64,000 bases of DNA from Mesonia ostreae (GCF_031845265.1 NZ_JAVRBG010000009.1:1-64000); one strand, 5' to 3'. Shown: positions 9,401 to 17,738, counted from the stretch's first letter. The notes: generated by a model not told the origin, from the letters alone. A program made the numbers and translations.

Positions 9401-10771
9401 AAGAATAATGAGTTGCCCAAAGAATGCGGCATTCATCATTTTTTTAGATGATGTTGAGGCGATTTCATCTCGCTGTGAAGAAGTAAGCTTCTTCTTTTTA
9501 TGAATCTGACTGTATAATAAAAAGACGGTACTTTCTACAATAATCACGGCACCATCTACAATAATACCAAAATCGATAGCTCCCAAACTCATGAGGTTGG
9601 CCCAAACGCCAAACGCATTCATCAATATAAAAGCAAAAAGCAAAGAAAGCGGAATGGTGGAGGCCACGATTAGTCCGCCGCGCCAATTTCCTAGTAATAA
9701 TACCAAAACGAAAATAACTATAAGTCCGCCTTCTAATAGGTTATTTCTTACTGTTCCTGTGGTCTCGGCAATCAATTCACTACGGTCTAGAAAAGGTTCT
9801 ATATAAACTCCCTCAGGTAAGGATTTTTGGATTTGTTCTACCCGCTGTGTCACTTCTTTAATCACGTTGTTGGAGTTAGCTCCTTTTAACATCAACACCA
9901 TTCCACCAACGGCTTCGCCTTTTCCGTCTTTAGTTAATGCACCATAACGCACAGCGCTACCCATACTTACTTCTCCTATATCTCTTATTTTAATAGGAAT
10001 GTTATTTTGGGTTTTTACAACAATACTCTCGATGTCTGCTTTGGTTCTCGCCAAACCTTCTCCACGAATAAAGTTTGCTTGGTGGTTACGTTCTATATAA
10101 GCGCCGCCTGTATTTTGATTGTTGTTTTCTAATGCGGTATATACTTCGGAAATACTCATTCCAATGGCTCGCAAATCTTGTGGATTTACGACTACTTCGT
10201 ATTGCTTTTTGTTTCCCCCAAAGGCGTTTACTTCAATCACGCCGGGAACCATCGCCATTTGTCTGCGTACAATCCAATCTTGCATGGTTCGTAGCTCGGT
10301 GAGAGAATATTGATCTTTAAATTCTTCTTCTACTTCTAATGTGTATTGATAGATTTCTCCGAGTCCGGTGGAGATTGGACCCATTTCGGGCTCTCCAAAA
10401 CCTTGCGGAATTTGTTTTAGAACTTGTGGCAGTTTTTCGCCTACCAATTGCCGCGGAAGGTAATTTCCCATATCGTCATCAAAAACAATGGTTACTACCG
10501 AAAGTCCAAACCTAGAAATAGACCGGATCTCTTTAACATTTGGCAGGTTGCTCATGGCAATCTCTACGGGATAGGTTACAAATTGTTCTATGTCTTGAGT
10601 TCCCAAATTGGGAGACTGGGTAATGACCTGTACTTGATTGTTGGTAATATCTGGAACGGCATCAATGGGGACTTTGGACATACTCCAAATCCCAGCACCA
10701 ATGAGTACGAGGGTGAAGAGACCAATCACAAATTTGTTGTGAATGGAAAAATCAATGATTTTGTTAATCAT
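6422..10771 (-). CDS. CzcA-type heavy-metal RND pump fused to a TolC-family outer-membrane domain
   Basis: A 1449-residue fusion. Residues 1 to about 1040 are a complete heavy-metal efflux RND pump, with TM1 followed by the porter domain, a central TM bundle and a second porter domain and TM bundle. TM4 carries DFGIIVDGAV followed by VE. That pattern (DFGx3DGAx3VE) is described for divalent-cation exporters (Zn, Co, Cd, Ni) rather than the Cu/Ag CusA subgroup. From residue 1064 to the end is a TolC/OEP-like region with long heptad helices (for example KEALDLAEKNYPLLKTG, LPKLNLQGGW). Between them, residues 1044-1063 form a hydrophobic segment ending SSAQ that resembles a signal peptide. The adaptor gene follows 3 bp later. 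Such fusions are known in Bacteroidetes. How the outer-membrane part is matured is not visible from sequence. Confidence 0.95.
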   Translation of the reverse strand: MINKIIDFSIHNKFVIGLFTLVLIGAGIWSMSKVPIDAVPDITNNQVQVITQSPNLGTQDIEQFVTYPVEIAMSNLPNVKEIRSISRFGLSVVTIVFDDDMGNYLPRQLVGEKLPQVLKQIPQGFGEPEMGPISTGLGEIYQYTLEVEEEFKDQYSLTELRTMQDWIVRRQMAMVPGVIEVNAFGGNKKQYEVVVNPQDLRAIGMSISEVYTALENNNQNTGGAYIERNHQANFIRGEGLARTKADIESIVVKTQNNIPIKIRDIGEVSMGSAVRYGALTKDGKGEAVGGMVLMLKGANSNNVIKEVTQRVEQIQKSLPEGVYIEPFLDRSELIAETTGTVRNNLLEGGLIVIFVLVLLLGNWRGGLIVASTIPLSLLFAFILMNAFGVWANLMSLGAIDFGIIVDGAVIIVESTVFLLYSQIHKKKKLTSSQRDEIASTSSKKMMNAAFFGQLIILIVFLPILALEGVEGKMFQPMALTFIFAMIGAMLLCLTYVPMVSALFLRAPKTSKKSYGDKFILATQNKYEGLLTKSLNKSKLIVGIAVGLFAVTIFMFTRMGGEFIPQLDEGDIAFHAILKPGSSLTETTKTTTKIEQMIKAEFPEAKHVISRVGVADVPTDPMPMDIADVFVTLKPKAEWTSASSKEELVEKIKESISMLPGVNYEFTQPIEMRFNELLTGVREDVAIKLFGEDLEILSSKAEEMGKLIGNVRGVADMKVEATSGLPQITIDYDRYKVARYGLNINQLNRLVQASFAGGHAGVIFEGEKRFDLVVRLKEENRQNIDDLKNLFVPLANGTQIPLRELANIDYEPGPMQISRDNTNRRTYVGINIRDRDVKSVVEEIKTILDAEFELPPGYYIRYGGAFENLERASNKLQTVVPIALILIFILIYFALKSFSQTLMIYFAIPMATIGGVFALWLRDMPFSISAGVGFIVLFGVAVLNGLVMISGLNELKEEGVTNLKDRIIQGTKRRIRPIMLTALTDILGFLPMAISASAGAEVQRPLATVVIGGLITSTLLTLFILPIFYQWIEKRAERVRINKNIVATAILLGAIAIPQWSSAQIQRKLEKEDSLTVITLKEALDLAEKNYPLLKTGQLAIEKQKQLSSLAYDFGTTEIFTGGEEISSERGTYTLVGLGQKGIDLFGISAKKRLAEQQVKLAEIAYQLTELEVKKEVQQAWKSVYIAQKQFVLYKELDSVYQKFAEAVRLNYELEAISRLTFASAKNQALQIQNKLQQAKQDYLVRLQQFNLWLMADELYSVPLQFKDEDVALIGKEFELQNHPEYQASQQQIETFKAEYKAAKADRLPKLNLQGGWQKVNGSTDFYSYQAGISVPLFSGTEKNRVQTAKINQQIATTEAEFTKSQLKSTYLQSWETYKKWQNTWRFYKNESLPLAKEQRKGALLAYKEGAVDYTGFTQMMRDAIQIEQDAMTALENYLTQSFEIQYFKN

Positions 10772-10885
10772 GGGTATAAATTTTAATTCAGTTAAATCGA
10801 ATTTCTAGAAATAAGCCTAAAAGTTTCGATTGAAAAAAGTTCGATTTTGATTTGAAATGTGAATAGAATCTACATATTGAAAAAT

Positions 10886-10893
10886 CAAACGTA
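10886..10893 (-). promoter_or_regulatory. Possible promoter -7 element for the RND efflux genes
   Basis: On the minus strand this reads TACGTTTG, an exact TAnnTTTG match, about 115 nt before the pump ATG. The iterated palindrome at 10898-10910 falls just upstream, inside the expected -33/-7 spacer. The long leader makes the call uncertain. Confidence 0.4.
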
Positions 10894-10897
10894 TCAA

Positions 10898-10910
10898 TTC
10901 CGCGAAAGCG
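10898..10910. repeat. Iterated palindrome copy, reverse complement of CGCTTTCGCGGAA
   Basis: The sequence TTCCGCGAAAGCG is the exact reverse complement of the copies at 4855 and 38748. It sits upstream of the metal pump gene next to a possible -7 element. Confidence 0.6.
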
Positions 10911-10951
10911 AAATTTAAAATAAGAACATACGTATCCTTATAATTACTGAA

Positions 10952-11272
10952 TTAAACTCGGGGAGGTTGGAGTAGTGGGTTGGTAATGTCTTTGCCAGAA
11001 TTATCTATATGTGCAAATTTTTGTGTAGAAGCCTCATTATGAAGGGTTTCAAAATTGGTTACCTGATATTTAATCACATGAATGTGACAACAGTGGCACT
11101 GGCAAAAAGGAGAGCATAAATCTAAGAAATTGTCGTGAGAATGCGAATGTTGCTCTGTATTTGCTACATTTTCTACCAAATCATTAGAGAGATTTTCTTG
11201 TGCTACATCGTTGCAAGGAACGAAATTGATCCCTAGAATATAGATGGAAAATATAAGCGCGATAACTCTCAA
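10952..11272 (-). CDS. Small Cys/His-rich secreted protein (DUF6660-like), TTG start
   Basis: Read from the TTG at 11272 this is 106 residues: a hydrophobic N-terminus (LRVIALIFSIYILGINFVPC) that can act as a signal or lipoprotein-type leader. An acidic and His-containing middle follows, then a dense metal-binding-like cluster, LCSPFCQCHCCHIHV. This architecture matches a small family (DUF6660) found beside metal efflux genes in Bacteroidetes. The frame stays open to an upstream ATG-type start near 11419, but the extension has no family character. A TAATTTTG promoter element lies inside it, so I chose the TTG. It lies 180 bp upstream of the pump, same strand. The role is unknown; periplasmic metal binding is an inference from the ligands. 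Confidence 0.7.
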   Translation of the reverse strand: MRVIALIFSIYILGINFVPCNDVAQENLSNDLVENVANTEQHSHSHDNFLDLCSPFCQCHCCHIHVIKYQVTNFETLHNEASTQKFAHIDNSGKDITNPLLQPPRV

Positions 11273-11285
11273 AAAATATGATTTT

Positions 11286-11293
11286 TGTAAAAT
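11286..11293 (-). promoter_or_regulatory. Promoter -7 element for the DUF6660-like gene
   Basis: On the minus strand this region reads TAATTTTG, an exact TAnnTTTG match, with a TTG about 18 nt upstream as a partial -33. It is roughly 15 nt before the TTG start at 11272, supporting the short form of the protein. Confidence 0.5.
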
Positions 11294-11419
11294 TACGAAA
11301 TAATTAAATACAAGTATTTGAAGCAGCGTATTTTTTAAATTATTTAGGCAATCCTCTCCTAGGTAATTAGCTCTGTTCATTTTTTTCATTGATGAAAAAA
11401 CGACCCAAAACCTGCCCAT

Positions 11420-11865
11420 AGCGAAGAAGTACGTTTGGGCGGGAAATCTGGGCTTACAAAACTCTGTCTAAATTTTTTGCTTGCCTCCTAAATTTTAGGA
11501 ACTCGCTATAAAAATTAATCTTTAAAGAATATTTAGGATGGCTCAAACCCGTCCGTATCGGTCCAGGCGGACAGCTTAAAATTTTACGGGCACTTCACTT
11601 CATACCTGCCCGACTTATCATTCAGGCAGGTTTTAAGATAAATTTTCGATAGGCCAAACACGAGCTTTGAAAGAAATAACCCTAAAGATTGAAAATACTG
11701 CGAAAACCACTTAAAAGAGAGCTTTCAAAATTTATTTAAAAATCGTTCAGGACGCCATTATTTCTTAGGAAAATAGTACATTAAACTTATCCAAACGCAT
11801 AGAGTCAAGAACTCTGTTTAATATCTAATGAAAAATTCCAGTTTTCACGTGAATTTGGATTTGGC
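11420..11865. other. Intergenic spacer with hairpin repeats
   Basis: No gene is visible in these 446 bp. Small inverted repeats stand out: CCTAAATTTTAGG near 11488, GTCCG...CGGAC near 11550-11572, and ACCTGCC...GGCAGGT near 11611-11633. They look like scattered hairpin elements rather than an operon terminator pair. Confidence 0.5.
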
Positions 11866-12414
11866 TTACTGGATAGTTTCTTGAATAGAACCACAATGCA
11901 ACATTTTATCGCCAAAATACGGGTTCATAATTTCTTTTTCTCTGGAAAACCAAAATGCACCTTCATTATCGAACGCCATTGGGCAATATTGCTTGTAAAG
12001 TTCACCAGAAGTTATTTGTTTAGAAAAAACAGGAGCTAAGAGGGCACTAAGTTTAGAAAACGCAGTTCTTTGCACTTCAATATTATCTTCGTTTTCAGCA
12101 ATTTCTTTGGCCAAATCTACTTGTGTCTCGTCCCTTAAATTTTTTAACAAGGCATTAGCCGCTTGTTTTGCCGATGTAGCGTCCGTTTTTACCAAAGCAT
12201 CTTTTAAATTGAAATAAGAGTTTGCCAATTGCTCGTCCTTATCTGTTTTAAAGGTCAGTTTTGAAGTATTAGTTCTGTTTTGTTCTTCTTTTGAAGTCAT
12301 TTCTTGTTCAGTCACCGTAGAATCGGAATTAGAACTTTCTGTCTTTTTATCATCTTTGCAAGCTGTAAAAGCCAATGCAGACAAGAGTGTGGTAGTAAGT
12401 AATATACGTTTCAT
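11866..12414 (-). CDS. DUF3347 domain lipoprotein, likely metal-resistance associated
   Basis: A 182-residue lipoprotein: signal MKRILLTTTLLSALAFTAC with the lipidated Cys at residue 19, a Ser/Thr/Glu-rich linker, then an all-helical domain of about 110 residues (DUF3347; YFNLKDALVKTDATSAKQAANALL). The C-terminus holds YKQYCPMAFDNEGAFWFS and MLHCG, Cys/Met/His residues that could bind a soft metal. This family is commonly encoded next to CusB/CzcB adaptors, and here it heads the minus-strand metal efflux group. The biochemical role is not established; a periplasmic metal chaperone or sensor is an inference. Confidence 0.85.
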   Translation of the reverse strand: MKRILLTTTLLSALAFTACKDDKKTESSNSDSTVTEQEMTSKEEQNRTNTSKLTFKTDKDEQLANSYFNLKDALVKTDATSAKQAANALLKNLRDETQVDLAKEIAENEDNIEVQRTAFSKLSALLAPVFSKQITSGELYKQYCPMAFDNEGAFWFSREKEIMNPYFGDKMLHCGSIQETIQ

Positions 12415-13915
12415 AAGATTATAATTTAAGTTGAATATAAAATTTACGCTAAAATAAGAATTTAAGTGAATGGATGCGAGTAATAAGCTAGAAAAGAGAG
12501 GATAGAATATAGGGCATAGACTTGATTGTAACTAATCTGTAGTTTTTATTTCAAAATTTTATACTGTTGTTTAGTACCGATAATTTTAGTGAATTCTTCA
12601 ATACATAAGTAAAAAGGAAATAGAATGTAGAGCATAGAAAAGAGAACGTATAAATTAGATTGATAGCAACTAGGCTGTAGAAAGTATATTAAAATATTAT
12701 TTCATACTATTAAGTAGGAAAAAATCCGTAGTAAAGGAATTATTCCTATTTTTACGTAATAGAAGTAAACAGGGTTTTTTGAAATGGGGGAGTATCAAAT
12801 TACTGGATATTGAAGATAAAATTGAGATTTGGAAATTAATTCTGATGCAAAACGCAAACTATTTTTGAAGTTGAATGCTATATCTTTCACACTGATTATT
12901 TTTGAAATCTGATGAGGTTGATGGTTTTTTATATTCGACATTTATGCCATTCTAAACTTGTTGTTTGTAATATTTTTTAAGCTCAAAAAAGAAAAGATTA
13001 TGGGTGCAAAATGAGGCACTAGAAGACAACTATTTTCCTTCAAAAACTCATAAAAACAGCGATAGAAAAATCTTATAGTTATAAATTTGGAATAAAAAGT
13101 GGAGGCGGGCAAAGTCGGAATTAATTGTCGAAATAAGTATACACTACACCCGAACTGACATAGTGACACTAAGGTATTTTATTTTATTTGTATATAATTA
13201 TAAATCAGATAAATAAGTTGTATTATTTAAAGTTATAATTTGATTAAACTTTAAAGTTTTTATTAGGAATTTATTTAGCTAAACTTACTTTTTAAGCCTA
13301 GTTTTTAAGGAATAATATCATAAATAATACACCTTAAATTTTAAAACAATTCTCTTTTTCATAAAATCTTTAATCTGTAGTTAACGTATGTAAATTTTCA
13401 GGTTTTAATTGGGCTTAATTTAAGTTTATATTGGTCTTAAATGAGTATTTCTCGAAGCATTTATTTGTTCTATTCTTCGGTTTTCTTGCCAATAAAATAG
13501 ACAGATTTTGCGTTTAAAACCTAGTATTTTTTAAAGGAAATAGGTTATTTTATTCAGAAGAAATGGCGAAGTTTTGAATAAGGAGTTACGAGAAAGTTGA
13601 CGTGGAAATCGAGAAAGAATTTGCAGTTCTTTAGTGAACGCTTTGCTGTTTAATTTGGAAGTCTTTTTAAGTAAATTTCAAAAATCTAAAAGTTTAAATT
13701 CGCTATTCAAGCTTTTTTTTAAAGAAAAATAATTTCTTAGCTTTTTACAATCGCTTTAAATAGTATGAATCCGAAGAGCCTATTGGTTATTATGTAGTTT
13801 TTCGAATTACAATTCTGTATATTTCAGTTTCACTAGGAAGAATACAAAAAATCAAGTTGATTTTAGAAAGTACACTTCCTATCAAATTATTAGAATAGCT
13901 TAAAACCCATTTAAA
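12415..13915. other. 1.5-kb AT-rich spacer without a supportable gene
   Basis: I see no convincing gene, tRNA, terminator or repeat array in this stretch. The longest frame (minus strand, about 12942-13169, 75 codons) is Phe/Cys/Leu-rich, has no family resemblance and no start signal. The region has many stops in all frames, as expected for decayed or non-coding DNA between the metal efflux genes and the hemerythrin gene. Confidence 0.6.
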
Positions 13916-14380
13916 ATGAATAAATTTCCGAAACGGCATGAAGCTTTAGAACCCGTGAGCGAGGAGCATTATAAAGTATTATTCTTTGGATGGAAAATTA
14001 GTGAAGGTTTGCGAAATGGTGTCGAGACTGCGAGAATTAAAGCCTACGCAGATTGGTTTAAGAAGAACTATCTAGAACCGCATTTTGAGATTGAGCAAAA
14101 GTATGTTTTTCCTATTCTAGGCTTAAATAACGTACGGGTAAAAAGAGCCTTGGCAAATCATCGCAGACTAATGCGTTTATTCAACGAAACCGAAGAAGTG
14201 AATAAGGCATTGAATAGAATAGAAGAGGAGGTAGGTCGTTATATTCGTTTTGAAGAACGCGTTTTATATAATGAGATAGAAGCAGCTGCTTCAAAAGAGC
14301 AGCTGCGAGAAATTGAAATACAGCACCAAAAAATTGATTTTTCTGATCAAGCTTGGAAAGACGAATTTTGGGCTTCTTAA
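13916..14380 (+). CDS. Hemerythrin-like HHE-domain protein
   Basis: A 154-residue all-helical cytosolic protein. Ligand candidates for a di-iron site appear in the expected order: His18 on helix A (VSEEHYK), His56 and Glu60 on helix B (EPHFEIE), His82 on helix C (LANHRRLM), and an acidic RFEERVLY helix near 111-118. Members bind oxygen, or sense or repair damage by reactive oxygen and nitrogen species; which applies here is not visible. It stands alone on the plus strand, convergent with arsM. Confidence 0.85.
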   Translation: MNKFPKRHEALEPVSEEHYKVLFFGWKISEGLRNGVETARIKAYADWFKKNYLEPHFEIEQKYVFPILGLNNVRVKRALANHRRLMRLFNETEEVNKALNRIEEEVGRYIRFEERVLYNEIEAAASKEQLREIEIQHQKIDFSDQAWKDEFWAS

Positions 14381-14486
14381 GCGTGTTTTTGATGCATTTT
14401 CTTCAATATATTTCCATAATTTTTGGTAAGCTTGGTTAATGTGGATATATGTTCTTTCACTATAAAAAAATTTACAGAAACTGCTG

Positions 14487-15374
14487 TTAACAACATCCAG
14501 TATTGGGCTCACAAGAATTTTGAGAAGAAACTACAGCAGAGTTTTGTTGAATTTTCTGTTTTTTGGTTGCTTCTTTTTCGGCGTAGACCGTAATACTAAA
14601 GATTCCTGCTCCATTTGTATTAAAAGCTGACATCTCTTCCTTAGAGAGATATTTTTCAAGAATATCGTCTGGAATACGAATAGGTTTTTCCTTTTGAATG
14701 TTTATATTTTGGAAGCCAGCATTTTTGATTAATTCTAAATAATCAGATTTCTGAATCGCACCAGCCACACAACCGGCATACATTTCGGCATCTTCTTTTA
14801 ATGCATTTGGAAGTTCGCCTACCAAAACCACATCTGAAATGCTAAAATGACCGCTAGATTTTAAGGTTCTATAAATTTCTGCAATTACTTTCTTTTTGTT
14901 GGGTACTAAATTCAGCACGCAATTGCTCACAATAACATCAGCCACGTTTTCATTAACGGGCATAGCATCAATGTCGCCTTCGCGAAACTCTACATTATTA
15001 AGTCCCAATTTTTCTGCATTTCTACGGGCTTTTTCTATCATAATGGAGGTAAAGTCAATACCAATAACTTTTCCCTCGCTTCCGGTTTCGTTTCTAGCGA
15101 CAAAGCAATCATTTCCAGCGCCAGATCCAAGATCAATTACCGTATCTCCCCTTTTTATTTTGGCAAATTCCGTAGGAAGTCCGCAGCCCAAGCCTAAATC
15201 GGCATCCTCTACATAGCCCTTGGTTTGGGAATAATCGTCCATCATAATATTGTAAACTTTGTTGGAAGGCGTGGTTGCGCCGCAGCAAGAAGAAGCATTT
15301 AAGGTCTTTTCTTGTTCCGCTATTTTCGTATAGCGTTCTTTCACGATATCCTTTAATTCTTGTTCATTTTTCAT
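14487..15374 (-). CDS. arsM: Arsenite S-adenosylmethionine methyltransferase
   Basis: This enzyme methylates As(III) using SAM, detoxifying arsenite as methylated or volatile species. The 295-residue protein has the class I SAM motif VIDLGSGAGND (about 79-89) and the GIDFTSIMIEKARRNA segment. Cysteines lie at family positions: Cys30-Cys31 (SSCCGATT), Cys64 (GLGCGLP), Cys152 (SNCVLNL) and Cys202 (AGCVAGA). A further Cys-rich tail ends TGCC. Residues Cys152 and Cys202 correspond to the arsenic-binding pair of known ArsM proteins. It follows arsR by 48 bp on the same strand, so it is probably under arsenite-induced control. Confidence 0.93.
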   Translation of the reverse strand: MKNEQELKDIVKERYTKIAEQEKTLNASSCCGATTPSNKVYNIMMDDYSQTKGYVEDADLGLGCGLPTEFAKIKRGDTVIDLGSGAGNDCFVARNETGSEGKVIGIDFTSIMIEKARRNAEKLGLNNVEFREGDIDAMPVNENVADVIVSNCVLNLVPNKKKVIAEIYRTLKSSGHFSISDVVLVGELPNALKEDAEMYAGCVAGAIQKSDYLELIKNAGFQNINIQKEKPIRIPDDILEKYLSKEEMSAFNTNGAGIFSITVYAEKEATKKQKIQQNSAVVSSQNSCEPNTGCC

Positions 15375-15422
15375 AAGTATATGTATTTATTGCCAGGATT
15401 AGATGGCTTATGTTTTTATTTT

Positions 15423-15752
15423 CTAACAGCAATCAGGTTCTGGAATATCTTGGTCTAAAAACTGATGCATCACCTCTTTCATTGCGGTCCAATTTTTAAA
15501 ATCTATACAGTAGCAAACCCTCGTTCCTTCAATATTTCCTTTAATTAAGCCTAATTTTTTTAACTCTTTTAGGTGCTGAGAAATGGTGGGTTGCGCCAAT
15601 TTTATTTCGTTTACCAAGTCCCCGCAAACGCATGTTTTAATAGTGAATAAATGTTGCAAAATGGCTACACGTGCTGGATGCCCAAAGACTTTTGCGAAAA
15701 GAGCAATTTCATTCTGTCGTTCTGTAAAAATTTCTGTTTTAGATACTCCCAT
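15423..15752 (-). CDS. arsR: ArsR-family metalloregulatory repressor
   Basis: A 109-residue winged-helix repressor when started at the ATG at 15752. The metal-binding helix motif CVCGDL corresponds to the ELCVCDL As(III) site. The DNA-recognition helix follows (LAQPTISQHLKELKKLGLI), and the C-terminus ends in a Cys pair that could add ligands. A start 26 codons further upstream is possible. It would place the 26-bp operator-like palindrome (15761-15786) inside the coding sequence, and the extra residues look non-family, so I reject it. ArsR is expected to repress itself and arsM and be released by As(III) or Sb(III). Confidence 0.92.
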   Translation of the reverse strand: MGVSKTEIFTERQNEIALFAKVFGHPARVAILQHLFTIKTCVCGDLVNEIKLAQPTISQHLKELKKLGLIKGNIEGTRVCYCIDFKNWTAMKEVMHQFLDQDIPEPDCC

Positions 15753-15760
15753 ATTTAATT

Positions 15761-15786
15761 CATTGTTATATTGCAATATTACGATG
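15761..15786. promoter_or_regulatory. Operator-like palindrome upstream of arsR
   Basis: A near-perfect 26-bp dyad centred on the perfect 12-mer ATATTGCAATAT, with outer arms CATTGT and ACGATG that pair with two mismatched positions. It lies 9 bp upstream of the arsR ATG. On the minus strand it embeds TAATATTG, one mismatch from the -7 consensus, so bound repressor would cover the promoter. Position and symmetry suggest the ArsR site; binding itself is inference. Confidence 0.65.
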
Positions 15787-15830
15787 AATAATTTAATTCG
15801 TATATTTTTTTCCGGATTATTTGTTTTCAA

Positions 15831-16351
15831 TAAATCGTAAAATAGGATATTAAAATTTAAAAGTGGAAGTATTTCCTTAGCAGAAAATGCTTTTTCTGGT
15901 TATACTAAGTCGGACGCACAGTGTTTATAATTTTCTGATTAAAGGTTGATTCTATACCATTTAATAGTTTCTTTTAGTAATATCAATGTCCAAATCAAGC
16001 TTTAAATTTTTATTTCTTCTTATTTTGATTTAGATATCTGATAGTGAGATATTTTAAATGAATTTTTAGGGTCTTGGTGGTTTTCTCTAATTGTGGACTT
16101 TCCTGAATCGTCTGAAATGAAACAAAGGAATTATCAGAATGATTACGAGCCTTATTTCCTGAAGGAACTCTTTCAGGCCGGCGCTCGGCGACTTTACCAA
16201 TAGCCTTGTATTCTGGACACTAAACGAAAATGTAAATGAATATTCGCTAAAAAATCAGAAGATATTGAATTCAAGAATAACTATAATTTTGTATACTTAG
16301 AAGATATTAAAAGATACAGAAAGCAGCAAAACTGCTAACAAAAGATAACCT
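15831..16351. other. Intergenic spacer with a degenerate dispersed repeat
   Basis: No gene is visible in these ~520 bp between arsR and the decayed HEPN-like gene. A worn copy of the GAATTCTTTC/GGCGCTC repeat spans about 16139-16195 (AACTCTTTCAGGCCGGCGCTC). Nothing else is clear. Confidence 0.5.
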
Positions 16352-17258
16352 ATGAAACACCTCAAACTAAATTTTGGAGATATAGCGCAGCCAGAAATTC
16401 TTTAATATGACAAAGAAGTTGAAAAAGCCTGCATTCATATTTGCAAAACTTTGAATATTGATAATATGCCAGACTATGATTCAAAAACACTATTTTGAAT
16501 TACAGCAGGGGGAATTTAAGAAAAAAGTAGTCGTATGCGAAAATAAGTTAAAAGTCGGAGACAGAATTTTTTAAGATTTCTTGATCAAAAAATTTGACGC
16601 CGATACTAATAATGTGTTGTTTGTTTTTAAAGGAGAGGTCTTAACCGATACCGTTCATTTTTCTGACTATAATCAAACCAAGGTTTTGCACGCTATACAG
16701 GATGATGTGCTTAGTTTCGAAAGAAATATGCGGCAATACCTCTTTCTTAAAAACTTTAGAAACGAGGATATCTTAGAGTATTTTAAATACCGAGCTGGAA
16801 AAAATGAAAGCTCTAGAAGATTTTATGAAGGTAAACTTCACCGCTTAGAGAAACGTAAAGATGAACTTACTCAACTGGGAGAATTTCAGATGTTTGACCT
16901 CAAAGACTTATTGGAGTTTGGAAACGATTCTCAGTCTCATCATTTAATTGGGTATTCCAAGATAGATTTGCAGGGGAGAAGTGTGTATGAATCGACTTTG
17001 GTGAATAGTTTGAGAAATATGGCAATGCACGGATAGAACCCTGCGGAGCTAGATGAAGAGACCTGGGTATATTCTATAGAAAGTCTAGAATATTTATTTG
17101 AGGGTTTAAAAGCTTTGGAAACTTTTACCAATCGCATAGAAAAATTAATCGCAGACCTTGAAAATTACCAAAAATCGGTACGCATGTATAATCGGAGTAA
17201 GCTAGAATTCATACATCAACACCATCCCAAAGCTTTAAATTACTTTATATCGAATTAG
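16352..17258 (+). pseudogene. Decayed gene with an RNxxxH (HEPN-like) motif
   Basis: A readable protein of about 300 residues runs through this interval but is broken four times: TAA at 16403-16405, a frameshift near 16486-16498, TAA at 16572-16574 and TAG at 17034-17036. Beyond each break the protein-like sequence continues (after the last: NPAELDEETWVYSIESLEYL...). The middle is helical and charged (RRFYEGKLHRLEKRKDELTQ). Just before the TAG is SLRNMAMHG, which fits the R-x4-H motif of HEPN ribonuclease-like domains. The N-terminal third has a short beta-rich part (VVHFSDYN-like) that might be CBS-like. Function of the ancestor is unknown. Neither the HEPN nor the CBS idea can be confirmed by eye. 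Confidence 0.7.
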
Positions 17259-17318
17259 AATAAGAGAATAGAAGGGGATAGGAGTTGTTATGAGAGCAAC
17301 AAAAGCTATGGCATGTGG

Positions 17319-17437
17319 CTTCGATACAATTTTCTTTTGAAAATCACTCAGCCACCGAGCTCGATTTTTGGAATTTAAGGTGATTGAGTGCTTGCTTTTG
17401 CAAGTGTATCGAAATCTTCGGATTATGGTTTCGATTG
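17319..17437. repeat. CTTCGATACA dispersed repeat, copy A
   Basis: The element starts CTTCGATACAATTTTCTTTT, contains CACTCAGCCACCGAGCTCG, and ends near GTGTATCGAAATCTTCGG, so its ends form an inverted repeat. Copies B (17739-17840) and C (19081-19165) are recognisable but more worn. It separates the pseudogene from the DUF1328 gene. Confidence 0.6.
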
Positions 17438-17526
17438 TTTTTCTAGAATTAGTTTTTTGACCATCTGTCTTGTTAAAAAAGCATAGTAATAAATATAAAT
17501 ATTATTAGAATAATGTATTTTTAATA

Positions 17527-17709
17527 GTGAACTTAAAACTTTCTATCACGTTAAAATGGCTTGTAATTTGTATTATCATTTCTATCGTAGCTGCAATTTT
17601 TGGATTTGGTGGCATCTCTGAAGCGGCAGCAGGAATCGCTAAAATTATATTTGTGGTATTTATTATTATCACAATAATTGTCTTTCTGGTCTTTAAAAAG
17701 ATTTTCTAA
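17527..17709 (+). CDS. Small DUF1328 membrane protein, copy 1 (non-ATG start)
   Basis: This encodes about 60 residues with two hydrophobic segments around the family signature AAIFGFGGISEAAAGIAKI. Family members normally start MLKW or MLRW. Here the aligned position reads ACG-TTA-AAA-TGG (T-L-K-W), so the usual ATG appears lost. The only evident start is a GTG at 17527, ten codons upstream. Function of DUF1328 is unknown, though it is often stress-linked. A second, better-preserved copy is at 29497-29652. No terminator was seen. Confidence 0.6.
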   Translation: MNLKLSITLKWLVICIIISIVAAIFGFGGISEAAAGIAKIIFVVFIIITIIVFLVFKKIF

Positions 17710-17738
17710 AGAGTAGTATTTAGTGAACTGGACTAGGA

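Noticed and set aside
6422..10771. Naming the RND pump CusA (copper/silver)
   Set aside because: The TM4 pattern DFGx3DGAx3VE belongs to divalent-cation pumps, so a Cu-specific name is not supported.
12942..13169. 75-codon minus-strand frame in the long spacer
   Set aside because: Phe/Cys/Leu-rich, no start signal, no domain and no neighbour; the composition is as expected for random AT-rich DNA.
15753..15830. Longer ArsR start 26 codons upstream
   Set aside because: It would put the operator-like dyad inside the coding sequence and the extra residues match nothing in the family.
16581..17036. Stand-alone gene of 151 codons starting at TTG
   Set aside because: Protein-like sequence continues on both sides through stop codons, so it is part of a larger decayed gene.
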